Source: Acinetobacter beijerinckii CIP 110307
GTDB taxonomy: Bacteria > Pseudomonadota > Gammaproteobacteria > Pseudomonadales > Moraxellaceae
Length of the DNA: 64,000 bases
Assembly: GCF_000369005.1 (NCBI RefSeq)
Contig: NZ_KB849766.1
Location: 102,808-166,807 of the forward strand
Direction of reading: 5' to 3'
Below, piece after piece: positions 55,320-64,000 of the stretch (the first letter of the stretch is position 1; every line of letters begins with the position of its first letter). The position numbers were made by a program, and so were the translations under genes. The notes below the pieces were generated by a model. That model worked only from the letters and a program-made list of their open reading frames with translations. It did no database searches and was not told the origin of the DNA.

Positions 55320-56780
55320 CTATTTAAATTTTACTGCTGAGCTGAGTTCAGAAGTTGCACCTAAATGATCTGTAACATTTGCGGTCACACTTGCGACTTT
55401 TGATGTTGGCTTATAAGCAACTTTTGCAATACCCTCTGCATTGGTCACAGCTACAACCGAACCTAAATAAAATTCGGCTTCATTTGCATTTGCTGATGAG
55501 TTTCCAAATAATTCAACTTGATAACGCTGATTTGGTTGTCCTTTTACCTCAACAACAACTTGACCTTTAGATAGGCTCAATGTCGGTGCCTGAATGCCTT
55601 GATTTGGTTGCTGATTGCAACCTTGTTGATTCGGTTGTAGACAAGTTTTTTGTAAGTTTGCAGGATCAATTTTGACACCATGTCCACGCGACCCAACAAA
55701 ATGCGCATGCTCTAAACCGGGAATATCAAAAATAATTGCACCTAAGCGTTGGTTCGGAACGCAGCTTCCACCAGCTTCACAACGTTTGATGTCTTTGCCA
55801 TTATTCCAAATTTGATTTTTGGTTAGGGTGATATGAGCGTTGGCATCTTTTTCAGAACGAATGGCGATTCCCACTCGGTTACCATGCACTTTATTGCTAT
55901 CAAAGATATTGCCATCGCCCGTTAGATTAAAACCATTCGAGTTATTGGTTAGTTCGTTATAAGCGATATAGTTACGTTTGCCCCAGTTAATCTGCAAACC
56001 ATCTGAATAATTTTCAAATTTGTTGCCGACCACGGCATTATCATTCCCCCACAGAATCTCAATACCTTGTGATGGTTCTGGATTTGCGGAAGTTGAAATA
56101 AAATGGTTATTGGCAACGAGATTGAATGCAGCTCCGCGGGTTAATTCCAAACCATCGCCATTGTCTTGGAAATAATTATCTAAAACCTTGTTGTTATTGG
56201 TCGTCGTTGCTGTTGGATTGCCTTTGCCATCGTCACCCGTCAACATCACCCCAGCACCACCATAGTTGTGCATAATGCGGTTATGTTGAATCAAGTTATT
56301 GCTGGCACGATTCATCAAGATACCGATACAAAAATGACGAATTTCTAAACCTTGAATGGTCACACCATTAATGTCACGTAAAACGATACCTGGTAAAGTC
56401 GTGGTACGCACATTGGTTCCAAACTGCCCTTCTACCGCTCCCGGACACGCCTCAACACCACGACCTTTAATATAATTTGAACCGTCTACTGCGACAAACT
56501 CACCTGTTTTTGCCCATTGTGTACCGATGATTTTGACAGGTGCTTTAATTTCAGGAAGTGGGCTATTGACCTTGATTGCATACGGTGCTTGACCAACTGC
56601 TTGAATCAAAATTTCACTAGCTTCCGTTGGTTTGGTATTGGCTTGTTCAATCGCCCAACGAAGAGAACCTTTTTCAGTATCATCCTGATAACGATCAACT
56701 ACATAAGTTTCAGCTGCTGCCAAACCTGATACTGCTAAACCGATTGCAAGCGCACTTAAACGTAAAGAAATAATGTTCAT
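55320..56780 (-). CDS. quiC: 3-dehydroshikimate dehydratase, exported
   Basis: 486 residues with a Sec signal (MNIISLRLSALAIGLAVSGL then AAA). The body is rich in parallel-beta-helix-like repeats with NxxxxN ladders (for example NNLIQHNRIMHNYGGAGVML). This is the Acinetobacter type QuiC, unlike the TIM-barrel dehydratases of other bacteria. It dehydrates 3-dehydroshikimate to protocatechuate. The signal peptide places it in the periplasm, next to QuiA. Confidence 0.9.
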   Translation of the reverse strand: MNIISLRLSALAIGLAVSGLAAAETYVVDRYQDDTEKGSLRWAIEQANTKPTEASEILIQAVGQAPYAIKVNSPLPEIKAPVKIIGTQWAKTGEFVAVDGSNYIKGRGVEACPGAVEGQFGTNVRTTTLPGIVLRDINGVTIQGLEIRHFCIGILMNRASNNLIQHNRIMHNYGGAGVMLTGDDGKGNPTATTTNNNKVLDNYFQDNGDGLELTRGAAFNLVANNHFISTSANPEPSQGIEILWGNDNAVVGNKFENYSDGLQINWGKRNYIAYNELTNNSNGFNLTGDGNIFDSNKVHGNRVGIAIRSEKDANAHITLTKNQIWNNGKDIKRCEAGGSCVPNQRLGAIIFDIPGLEHAHFVGSRGHGVKIDPANLQKTCLQPNQQGCNQQPNQGIQAPTLSLSKGQVVVEVKGQPNQRYQVELFGNSSANANEAEFYLGSVVAVTNAEGIAKVAYKPTSKVASVTANVTDHLGATSELSSAVKFK

Positions 56781-56797
56781 TATAAAATCCTTTTCAA

Positions 56798-57640
56798 TTA
56801 TTGTGTTGGTTGAACTGTTTTTAAGAACTGTTTGAGTTGGGTCACATCAATTTGACCCGGTGCTGATGCTTCACCAATCATGCCGAAGCTAAAGCTACCG
56901 CCCATATTTGCAGTTGCAATTCTTGAAATTGTGCCTAACTTGCCCATAGACATGGTCAACAATGGTTTTTTAGATTGTTGGCTGACTTTTAAAGTCGCAT
57001 TCATCAAAGTGAAAACATCTTGTTTGCTTTGTGGCATCACTGCGATTTTTAAAATATCAGCACCAAGCTCATCCTGTTTAAGAAGACGCTTCACAATTTC
57101 ATCTTCACTTGGCGTCTTCTGAAAATCGTGATTCGACATCACAATTAATACTTTTTTGTCATGCGCCAATTTGACTGTATTCTTAACCACCTGCTGATCT
57201 CGGAACATTTCCACATCAAGCATGTCCATAAAAGGCTGTTTTAAATAAGCTTGATAGGTCTTGCCATAATCAGCATCACTGATGGTAAGTTTTCCACCTT
57301 CGTTGTGAGTACGAATGGTTGCAATCATTGGTTTAGTAGCTAGAATCTTTTTTAATTCATGTCCTAATGCAATCACTTGTTTGCTATCAGCAGCAAAATC
57401 GAGTAAATCAATCCGAAACTCTGCTAAATCAGCATCTTGATTGGCAGCAATCACTTTTGCTTGAGCGATCGCTTGCTCTTTAGTTTTTGCAGTAATGGGT
57501 ACAATTGTTTTAACAGGGAGTTTCGCTAGGGCTGAAAGTTCAATCTTTTTTTGAACATTTTCTTGGGCTTGTACCATTTGAACCGTAAGTAAAGGGCTAA
57601 CAAGCAGTGTTAATGCTGCCAGTGTTTTCATTTTCATCAT
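56798..57640 (-). CDS. quiB: 3-dehydroquinate dehydratase type I, exported
   Basis: About 280 residues. A Sec signal (MMKMKTLAALTLLVSPLLTV, ending QMVQA) precedes an AroD-type TIM barrel. The Schiff-base Lys lies in GADILKIAVMP and the general-base His in VMSNHDFQKTP. Three ATG codons follow each other at 57643, 57640 and 57637 after AAGGA; I pick the middle one. A start at 57679 has no ribosome binding site. It converts 3-dehydroquinate to 3-dehydroshikimate. The signal distinguishes it from the biosynthetic cytoplasmic AroD. Confidence 0.88.
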   Translation of the reverse strand: MMKMKTLAALTLLVSPLLTVQMVQAQENVQKKIELSALAKLPVKTIVPITAKTKEQAIAQAKVIAANQDADLAEFRIDLLDFAADSKQVIALGHELKKILATKPMIATIRTHNEGGKLTISDADYGKTYQAYLKQPFMDMLDVEMFRDQQVVKNTVKLAHDKKVLIVMSNHDFQKTPSEDEIVKRLLKQDELGADILKIAVMPQSKQDVFTLMNATLKVSQQSKKPLLTMSMGKLGTISRIATANMGGSFSFGMIGEASAPGQIDVTQLKQFLKTVQPTQ

Positions 57641-57705
57641 CATCTTCCTTAATGGATTGCCTGTCTTTCCCAAGAGCAAGCAATCATTCGTTATGCACTT
57701 AAAAT

Positions 57706-58335
57706 TTAAATATCAAAAAACACAGTTTCATCTTCGCCTTGAATACGAATATCAAAGCGATACACCACTTCACCATCCACTTCTGTGCGTTTGGCAATTA
57801 AGGTTTGACGACGAGTCGCCCATTCAATACTGTTTAGAATCGGATCATTTGCGTTCGCTTCCACTTCATCCTCGAAGTAAACACGAGTATGCAAACCAAG
57901 ATTGATACCACGCGCAAAGACAACCACTGCAATATGCGGCGCTTGTGTTGTACCTTTACGACCTGCTACAGCACCTGGTTTAATGGTGTTGAAACTCCAA
58001 AAACCTGTTTCAAAGTTTGCCCCTGTACGTCCCCAACCAAGAAAGTTTGGATCAACTGTTTTGCCTTGAGTATCAGCTTGACTTGGGTAAACACCGTTGG
58101 CATCGGCTTGCCAGATTTCTAACAATACATCTCTTAATGGCAAGCCAAGTCCATCAAATACTTGTCCTTCAAGGCGAATACGTTGACCTTGCGTTTTTTC
58201 GCTAACCAACTGATTGTTAAAATTGTGTTCAAACACCTCAATATTGGCTTGTTGAGGTAGTAAACCAATATGTACATATGGTCCACCCGTTTGTGATGGG
58301 GTTTCTTTCAATTCATGAAAATTCCACGCGTTCAT
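57706..58335 (-). CDS. pcaG: Protocatechuate 3,4-dioxygenase alpha subunit
   Basis: 209 residues with the intradiol dioxygenase core: SQTGGPYVHIGLLP at the N-terminus, VLLEIWQADANGVYPSQAD and FWSFNTIKPGAV. The alpha subunit lacks the Tyr/His iron-ligand set of the beta subunit, as expected. It pairs with PcaH to cleave protocatechuate to beta-carboxy-cis,cis-muconate. Gaps are 12 bases to pcaH and 65 to quiB. Confidence 0.95.
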   Translation of the reverse strand: MNAWNFHELKETPSQTGGPYVHIGLLPQQANIEVFEHNFNNQLVSEKTQGQRIRLEGQVFDGLGLPLRDVLLEIWQADANGVYPSQADTQGKTVDPNFLGWGRTGANFETGFWSFNTIKPGAVAGRKGTTQAPHIAVVVFARGINLGLHTRVYFEDEVEANANDPILNSIEWATRRQTLIAKRTEVDGEVVYRFDIRIQGEDETVFFDI

Positions 58336-58347
58336 TGTGTTACTCCC

Positions 58348-59497
<1,150 letters not shown>

Positions 59498-59521
59498 TGA
59501 CGTTGTCCCTGATTATGAAAG

Positions 59522-60874
59522 TTAAGTTGCATCTGTGTGCGCAACTAAAGATTTAACAAAAATCGCGACAGCCGCAGCTGTTGCTGGAATCATGAGTAAG
59601 CTTAGAATTGCAGTGAACGACCAATCATTGCCTAATAAAACTGCACCAATCCAAGCTCCAAATACCGCACCAAATCGACCAATACCTGTCATCCACGAAA
59701 TACCAGTTGCACGACATTGAGTTGGATAAAAGCGAGCACTCAAAGCTGGCATTGAAGACTGAGCACCATTAATTGCGATACCAGCACAAAGCACAAGCAA
59801 TGCTAATAATGTTGGGTTGTTGAGACTTTGCCCGACTGCGACTGCAAATAAACCTGCCACAAAATAGAACGCTGAAATAATGCGATTCGGATTAAAACGA
59901 TCCATTGCCCAGCCGATAAATAATGCGCTGAGTACACCACCAAATTGGAATAATCCACCAATAAATGCTGCACGTTCCATCGTTGCGCCAGTCTCACGCA
60001 TTAAGGTTGGTAACCAACTGGTCAAGAGATAAATAACGACTAAGCCCATGAAATAAGTCGACCATAATAAAACCGTTCCTTTGGCATATTGCTTAGAGAA
60101 CAGCATGCCAAAGACGTTTTTCTTTTCAGCAACCGCCGATTGTTCTTCTAGGATATAAAAGCTTTCAGCTTGTTGTACTTTTTCAGGAGCAATACGGCTC
60201 AGAATTTTGCGAACTTTTTCAGGATTTTTCCCTTTTACAATTAAGAATCGATAAGACTCAGGTAAAAAGAAAATCACTAACAACATTAGAATGAGTGGAG
60301 ACCAACCACCCAATAAAAATAGGCTGTGCCATCCAAAGGTTGGGATTAACCAACTACTGATAAAACCACCTGTTGCCATACCCAAGTTATAGCCACAAAA
60401 CATACAGGTGATCAGAAGTGAGCGAATCCGATTTGGACAATACTCAGAAAACAATGTGGTCGCATTTGGCATTGCAGCACCCAGTCCAATGCCTGTTAAA
60501 AATCGCAATACAACTAAGCTATCCAAATTGGTTGCATAAGCCGAAGCCAAAGTAAAACCACCAAAAATCAGCATTGAAATCGTTAAAACGATCTTACGAC
60601 CAAAGCGATCGGCTGTAGGACCTGATACCAATGCACCAATAATCATGCCACCAAGTGCAGCACTCATGACTGGTCCAAGCTGAGAACGATCAATTCCCCA
60701 ATCTTGTGCCAATGCAGGTGCAATAAAACCCATTGCCGCAGTGTCGATCCCATCAACAAATACAATGAGAAAACAAATGATTGCAATCATCCATTGATAG
60801 TTACTAATCGGTGCATCATTGATGAGTGACTGAGCATCCATACTGCTTTTTTGGGCAGCAAATTCCTGTGCCAT
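59522..60874 (-). CDS. pcaK: 4-hydroxybenzoate/protocatechuate MFS transporter
   Basis: 450 residues, 12 transmembrane helices of the aromatic acid:proton symporter MFS family. The first-helix motif is DGIDTAAMGFIAPALAQDW, with its Asp, and the loop motif is GPTADRFGRK. It imports protocatechuate or 4-hydroxybenzoate. The ATG has a strong AGGAGG seven bases upstream (AGGAGGCAACT). It lies between pcaD and pcaC. Confidence 0.93.
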   Translation of the reverse strand: MAQEFAAQKSSMDAQSLINDAPISNYQWMIAIICFLIVFVDGIDTAAMGFIAPALAQDWGIDRSQLGPVMSAALGGMIIGALVSGPTADRFGRKIVLTISMLIFGGFTLASAYATNLDSLVVLRFLTGIGLGAAMPNATTLFSEYCPNRIRSLLITCMFCGYNLGMATGGFISSWLIPTFGWHSLFLLGGWSPLILMLLVIFFLPESYRFLIVKGKNPEKVRKILSRIAPEKVQQAESFYILEEQSAVAEKKNVFGMLFSKQYAKGTVLLWSTYFMGLVVIYLLTSWLPTLMRETGATMERAAFIGGLFQFGGVLSALFIGWAMDRFNPNRIISAFYFVAGLFAVAVGQSLNNPTLLALLVLCAGIAINGAQSSMPALSARFYPTQCRATGISWMTGIGRFGAVFGAWIGAVLLGNDWSFTAILSLLMIPATAAAVAIFVKSLVAHTDAT

Positions 60875-60916
60875 AGTTGCCTCCTTGTAGGCGAATTCCT
60901 TTCTAACCCTGTTCGG

Positions 60917-61702
60917 TTATATCTTTTGAATAAACTTGGTCAATGTTTGGTTAAACACTTGTGGTTGCTCAATATTTGACAGATGCGAAGCTGCCAAAAT
61001 TTCGAGCTGACTGTTTGAAATTGATAAATGCATAAACTCTGCATCTTTAACCGTGGTTACAGGGTCAAACTGACCTGCAATTATTAAAGTTGGGATTTGA
61101 ATGTGTTGAAGTTGATCTCGTAAATCTGCATCTGCCAAAGCTCGACATGCATTTGCATAGCCTTGTGATGGCGTTATAGACAAGCTTTGAATGGTTTTTT
61201 GTGCTAATACATCATGGGCGTAATCAAAATGCTCACTAAACCAACGTGTGTGGGTGGTTTTAACAAGCTCAGCTAAGCCATTTTGTTCCACACTAGTTGC
61301 GCGACTACCCCATGCTTCAGCAGTTCCAATTTTTGCAGCAGAGTTTGCGATCGTAACGCTTAGGAATCGGTCAGCATGATGGATCGCTAAATACAATCCA
61401 GTAATACCACCCATCGAAATGCCACAAAAATGCGCTTTTTCAATTTCGAGCACATCTAAGATATCCACTACATCTTCAGCAAGATTTTGCAAAGTGCTGC
61501 CAGCGATGACAGCGCTCGTACCATGACCACGAGTATCATAAGTTACGACTTGATAATGGTCTGTTAATGCCTCAACTTGTGGTTGCCACATACCATGATC
61601 AGTTCCCAGTGAATTGGAAAAGATAATGGCAGGCACCCCTTTCTGTCCTTGTACTTGCACTGCAAGTTGATACCCTTGACGATTTTGAATATTGATCATC
61701 AT
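60917..61702 (-). CDS. pcaD: 3-oxoadipate enol-lactonase
   Basis: 261-residue alpha/beta hydrolase with the nucleophile Ser96 in CGISMGG and catalytic Asp in AGQFDPVT. The terminal His is in ASHLSNIEQP. It hydrolyses beta-ketoadipate enol-lactone to beta-ketoadipate. The start overlaps the pcaB stop (ATGA). Confidence 0.95.
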   Translation of the reverse strand: MMINIQNRQGYQLAVQVQGQKGVPAIIFSNSLGTDHGMWQPQVEALTDHYQVVTYDTRGHGTSAVIAGSTLQNLAEDVVDILDVLEIEKAHFCGISMGGITGLYLAIHHADRFLSVTIANSAAKIGTAEAWGSRATSVEQNGLAELVKTTHTRWFSEHFDYAHDVLAQKTIQSLSITPSQGYANACRALADADLRDQLQHIQIPTLIIAGQFDPVTTVKDAEFMHLSISNSQLEILAASHLSNIEQPQVFNQTLTKFIQKI

Positions 61703-63054
61703 TGCGAATCTCCTTGAGCTGCTTTGAGAACAGAATCAATTTGCGCTTGAATATTGCCAAGATAGGATTCAGGCTTAAAAAGCTCATCTAAAGCTTGTGC
61801 TGAAAAATGTTCTTTCACTTCATCTAGATTCGATAAAATATTTTTTAAATGTGTTTGTTGTGAAATTGCTTGTTGACATGCTTGCTCGACTAAATGATGG
61901 GCAGTCAAACGTCCAATCTTGTCTGCAAGTGACATCATCACAGCTTCAGCCATGATCAAACCTTGTGTAGATTCAAGATTACGTTGCATCGCTTCAGGGT
62001 TAACCTGCATATTCTCAAGCACATCATTTGCACGCTCTAATGCACCAGCGCACAGTTGAAACATCTCAGGAATCGCTAGCCATTCGGCATGCCATGCACC
62101 TAAAGCCCGCTCATGATCTTGAACCATGCTTTGATAAACACTAGCCATCAATGCTGGAACGCGATTTGCAGCAGCAAGAATTGAAGCGGCTGCAACAGGA
62201 TTCCGTTTGTGAGGCATTGTTGATGAACCACCACGCCCTTTAGCTGTTGGCTCAAAAACTTCAGCAATTTCAGTCTGCATGAGTAATGACCAATCTTTTG
62301 CCATCTTGCCGACATTGCCTACAATCATGGCAAGCTGACTAGCAATTTCTACAATACGATCGCGCTCGCCATGCCAAGTGCATTCAGGCTTTGTAAGTCC
62401 TAGTTCGATAGCGAAAGCTTCAACTACTGCAGAACCTTGATTTTGCAAAGATGCTAATGAACCTACTGCACCACCCAGTTGTGCAGTGAGCACTCTGGTT
62501 TTCATTGCTTGCAAACGATCGAGATCACGCTTTAATGCTGCTGCATAACGCGCAAACTTATGCCCTAAGGTAATAGGCAAAGCTTGCTGCAACCATGTAC
62601 GTCCAATCATGACTTGGTCACGGTGACGTTCAGCTTGTTGCAAAGAAATTTGATATGCAGATTGGAGTTGTTTTTCAATCACTGCTAATGCATCACGGCA
62701 CTGTAAAATTGTTGCCGTATCAATGACATCCTGACTGGTTGCGCCCCAGTGCACATAACGATCAGCATCTTCATTTTGCTGTTTTACAATAGCTGTAAAT
62801 TGCTTAACAAAAGGGATAGCAATATTTCCAGCCAAACCTGTTGCCACCGCCAAAGCATCCAAATCAATCTGTGTTAAAGCAGATTGCCCAACTTGTTCGA
62901 TGATCATCGCCATCTCACGAGGAATGACATTGATCTGAGCCTGTGCTTTTGCCAAAGCCACCTCGGCTTGGATCATATAACTCAATAATGAACGATCACT
63001 AAAAATAGCGGTGACGTCTGATTGATAAAACAAGCTGGCATATAACTGGCTCAT
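61699..63054 (-). CDS. pcaB: 3-carboxy-cis,cis-muconate cycloisomerase
   Basis: 451 residues of the fumarase/aspartase superfamily with the signature GRGGSSTMPHKRNPVAA (the SSxMPxKxN loop). Typical HWGATSQDVIDTA is near residue 108. It lactonises carboxymuconate to gamma-carboxymuconolactone. The ATG at 63054 has GAGG six bases upstream and follows pcaF by 8 bases; a GTG at 63066 overlapping the pcaF stop is less likely. Confidence 0.95.
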   Translation of the reverse strand: MSQLYASLFYQSDVTAIFSDRSLLSYMIQAEVALAKAQAQINVIPREMAMIIEQVGQSALTQIDLDALAVATGLAGNIAIPFVKQFTAIVKQQNEDADRYVHWGATSQDVIDTATILQCRDALAVIEKQLQSAYQISLQQAERHRDQVMIGRTWLQQALPITLGHKFARYAAALKRDLDRLQAMKTRVLTAQLGGAVGSLASLQNQGSAVVEAFAIELGLTKPECTWHGERDRIVEIASQLAMIVGNVGKMAKDWSLLMQTEIAEVFEPTAKGRGGSSTMPHKRNPVAAASILAAANRVPALMASVYQSMVQDHERALGAWHAEWLAIPEMFQLCAGALERANDVLENMQVNPEAMQRNLESTQGLIMAEAVMMSLADKIGRLTAHHLVEQACQQAISQQTHLKNILSNLDEVKEHFSAQALDELFKPESYLGNIQAQIDSVLKAAQGDSQ

Positions 63055-63062
63055 TGCATACC

Positions 63063-64000
63063 TCACTCAACACGCTGAATAACCAAGGCAATGCCTTGAC
63101 CCACGCCGATGCACATCGAACACAAAGCATATTGTCCTTGGATCTGCTCAAGTTGGTTCAGAGCGGTTGTCATTAATCTCGCACCTGAGGCACCGAGTGG
63201 ATGACCTAAAGCAATCGCACCACCATTCGGATTGATACGCGCATCATCATCTGCCAAACCTAAATCACGAGTCACCGCTAACGCTTGAGCTGCAAAGGCT
63301 TCGTTCAACTCAATCACATCCATTTGTGCTAATGTCAGATTGGCTTGTTTGAGTAACTTTTTGATTGCAGGTGCAGGTGCGAAACCCATAATGCGTGGTT
63401 CAATACCCACTGTAGTTGCAGCAATGATTTTTGCACGTGGTTTCAGTTGGTATTGAGCAACCGCGTCATCTGAAGCGATCAATAACGCCGCTGCACCATC
63501 ATTAATACCTGATGCATTACCCGCGGTGACTGTACCTTCTGCTTTCACCACACCTTTGAGTTTGGTCAATGCTTCAATGGTGGTCGATGCACGTGGATGT
63601 TCATCCGTATCTACAACGATCGAATCACCTTTACGTTGAGGGATGCTCACAGGCACAATTTCATGTTTAAAAAAGCCTTTGGCTTGCGCTGCTGCTGTAC
63701 GTTGTTGGCTCACCAAGGCAAACTGGTCTTGATCGATACGATTAATATTAAATTGCTCTGCCACGTTTTCTGCAGTTTGTGGCATGGTATCTACACCATA
63801 CATTTCTTTGAGCTTTGGATTGATAAAACGCCAACCCATGGTGGTATCTTCAATCTTTTGGCTACGACCAAAAGCACTGTCCGATTTACCCATCACATAG
63901 GGTGCACGGCTCATACTCTCAACGCCACCCGCAATAATGAGATTTGCTTCACCTGCTTTAATTGCACGTGCTGCCATGGCGATGGCATCTAAAGATGAAC
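63063..64000 (-). CDS. pcaF: Beta-ketoadipyl-CoA thiolase (partial, 5' end outside window)
   Basis: The frame stays open to the window edge, reading SSLDAIAMAARAIKAGEAN and on through GGVESMSRAPYVMGKSD. It has the C-terminal NEAFAAQALAV and GGAIALGHPLGASGAR motifs and the catalytic Cys region CSMCIGVGQG. The acylated Cys in the first motif should lie about two residues beyond the edge, so roughly the first 90 residues are missing. It cleaves beta-ketoadipyl-CoA to succinyl-CoA and acetyl-CoA. pcaI and pcaJ are expected next. Confidence 0.93.
   Translation of the reverse strand, partial: SSLDAIAMAARAIKAGEANLIIAGGVESMSRAPYVMGKSDSAFGRSQKIEDTTMGWRFINPKLKEMYGVDTMPQTAENVAEQFNINRIDQDQFALVSQQRTAAAQAKGFFKHEIVPVSIPQRKGDSIVVDTDEHPRASTTIEALTKLKGVVKAEGTVTAGNASGINDGAAALLIASDDAVAQYQLKPRAKIIAATTVGIEPRIMGFAPAPAIKKLLKQANLTLAQMDVIELNEAFAAQALAVTRDLGLADDDARINPNGGAIALGHPLGASGARLMTTALNQLEQIQGQYALCSMCIGVGQGIALVIQRVE

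Overview
The window is a gene-dense, AT-rich stretch of a gammaproteobacterial chromosome, almost certainly Acinetobacter. The right end carries the pca-qui block in the order known from Acinetobacter (pcaF-B-D-K-C-H-G-quiB-C-X-A). The left part holds families typical of the genus: AdeT-like binding proteins, PF10118 hydrolases and AraC regulators with an arabinose-binding-like domain. It is probably not A. baylyi ADP1, where pob and hca genes follow qui; here quiA is followed by an amidohydrolase and a urate cluster. I see no IS element, tRNA, rRNA or CRISPR array.

Layout. (1) 1-7250: lipophilic-substrate oxidation genes (BVMO-type flavin monooxygenase, SDR, two PF10118 hydrolases) with a TetR gene preceded by three GTTCGGATT repeats. 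After it lie remnants of a response regulator and of an RND outer-membrane channel, then a thioesterase. (2) 7290-11570: DyP peroxidase, FdhD and a YdeP-type molybdoenzyme. (3) 11725-21990: two AdeT-like periplasmic proteins flanking a third PF10118 protein, two AraC regulators, a MocR regulator, small hypothetical genes, and an enoyl-CoA hydratase/SDR pair. (4) 22049-31990: a complete histidine utilisation locus, hutCD and hutU-H-T-I-G, with a glutamate dehydrogenase gene at its end and HutC-type operators. (5) 32057-50052: a purine/urate catabolic region. It holds an HpxD-like Rieske oxygenase with a divergent LysR gene, PuuE allantoinase, an 8-oxoguanine deaminase-like protein with an ABC transporter, a 2OG-Fe(II) oxygenase, allA, alc, a GntR regulator, hpxO, a porin, a NCS2 permease, uraH and uraD. 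(6) 50339-64000: a choloylglycine-hydrolase-type enzyme, then the quinate-protocatechuate operon.

How the genes work together. Histidine is degraded by HutH, HutU, HutI and HutG to glutamate, which the adjacent dehydrogenase feeds into 2-oxoglutarate. Purines entering by the ABC and NCS2 transporters can be brought to urate, then by HpxO, UraH, UraD, PuuE, Alc and AllA to glyoxylate and urea. Quinate and shikimate are oxidised at the cell envelope by QuiA, QuiB and QuiC to protocatechuate, which the Pca enzymes cleave and convert towards beta-ketoadipyl-CoA.

The most interesting regulatory signals are as follows. The leader of the purine-cluster ABC binding-protein gene (39630-39780, minus strand) folds into a multi-helix junction followed by a perfect CCCCUA/UAGGGG pairing that masks the ribosome binding site, so it looks like a translational riboswitch. 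Three near-perfect TGGTCTGACCA-type palindromes sit at the promoters of alc/gntR, hpxO and uraD and define a likely GntR regulon.
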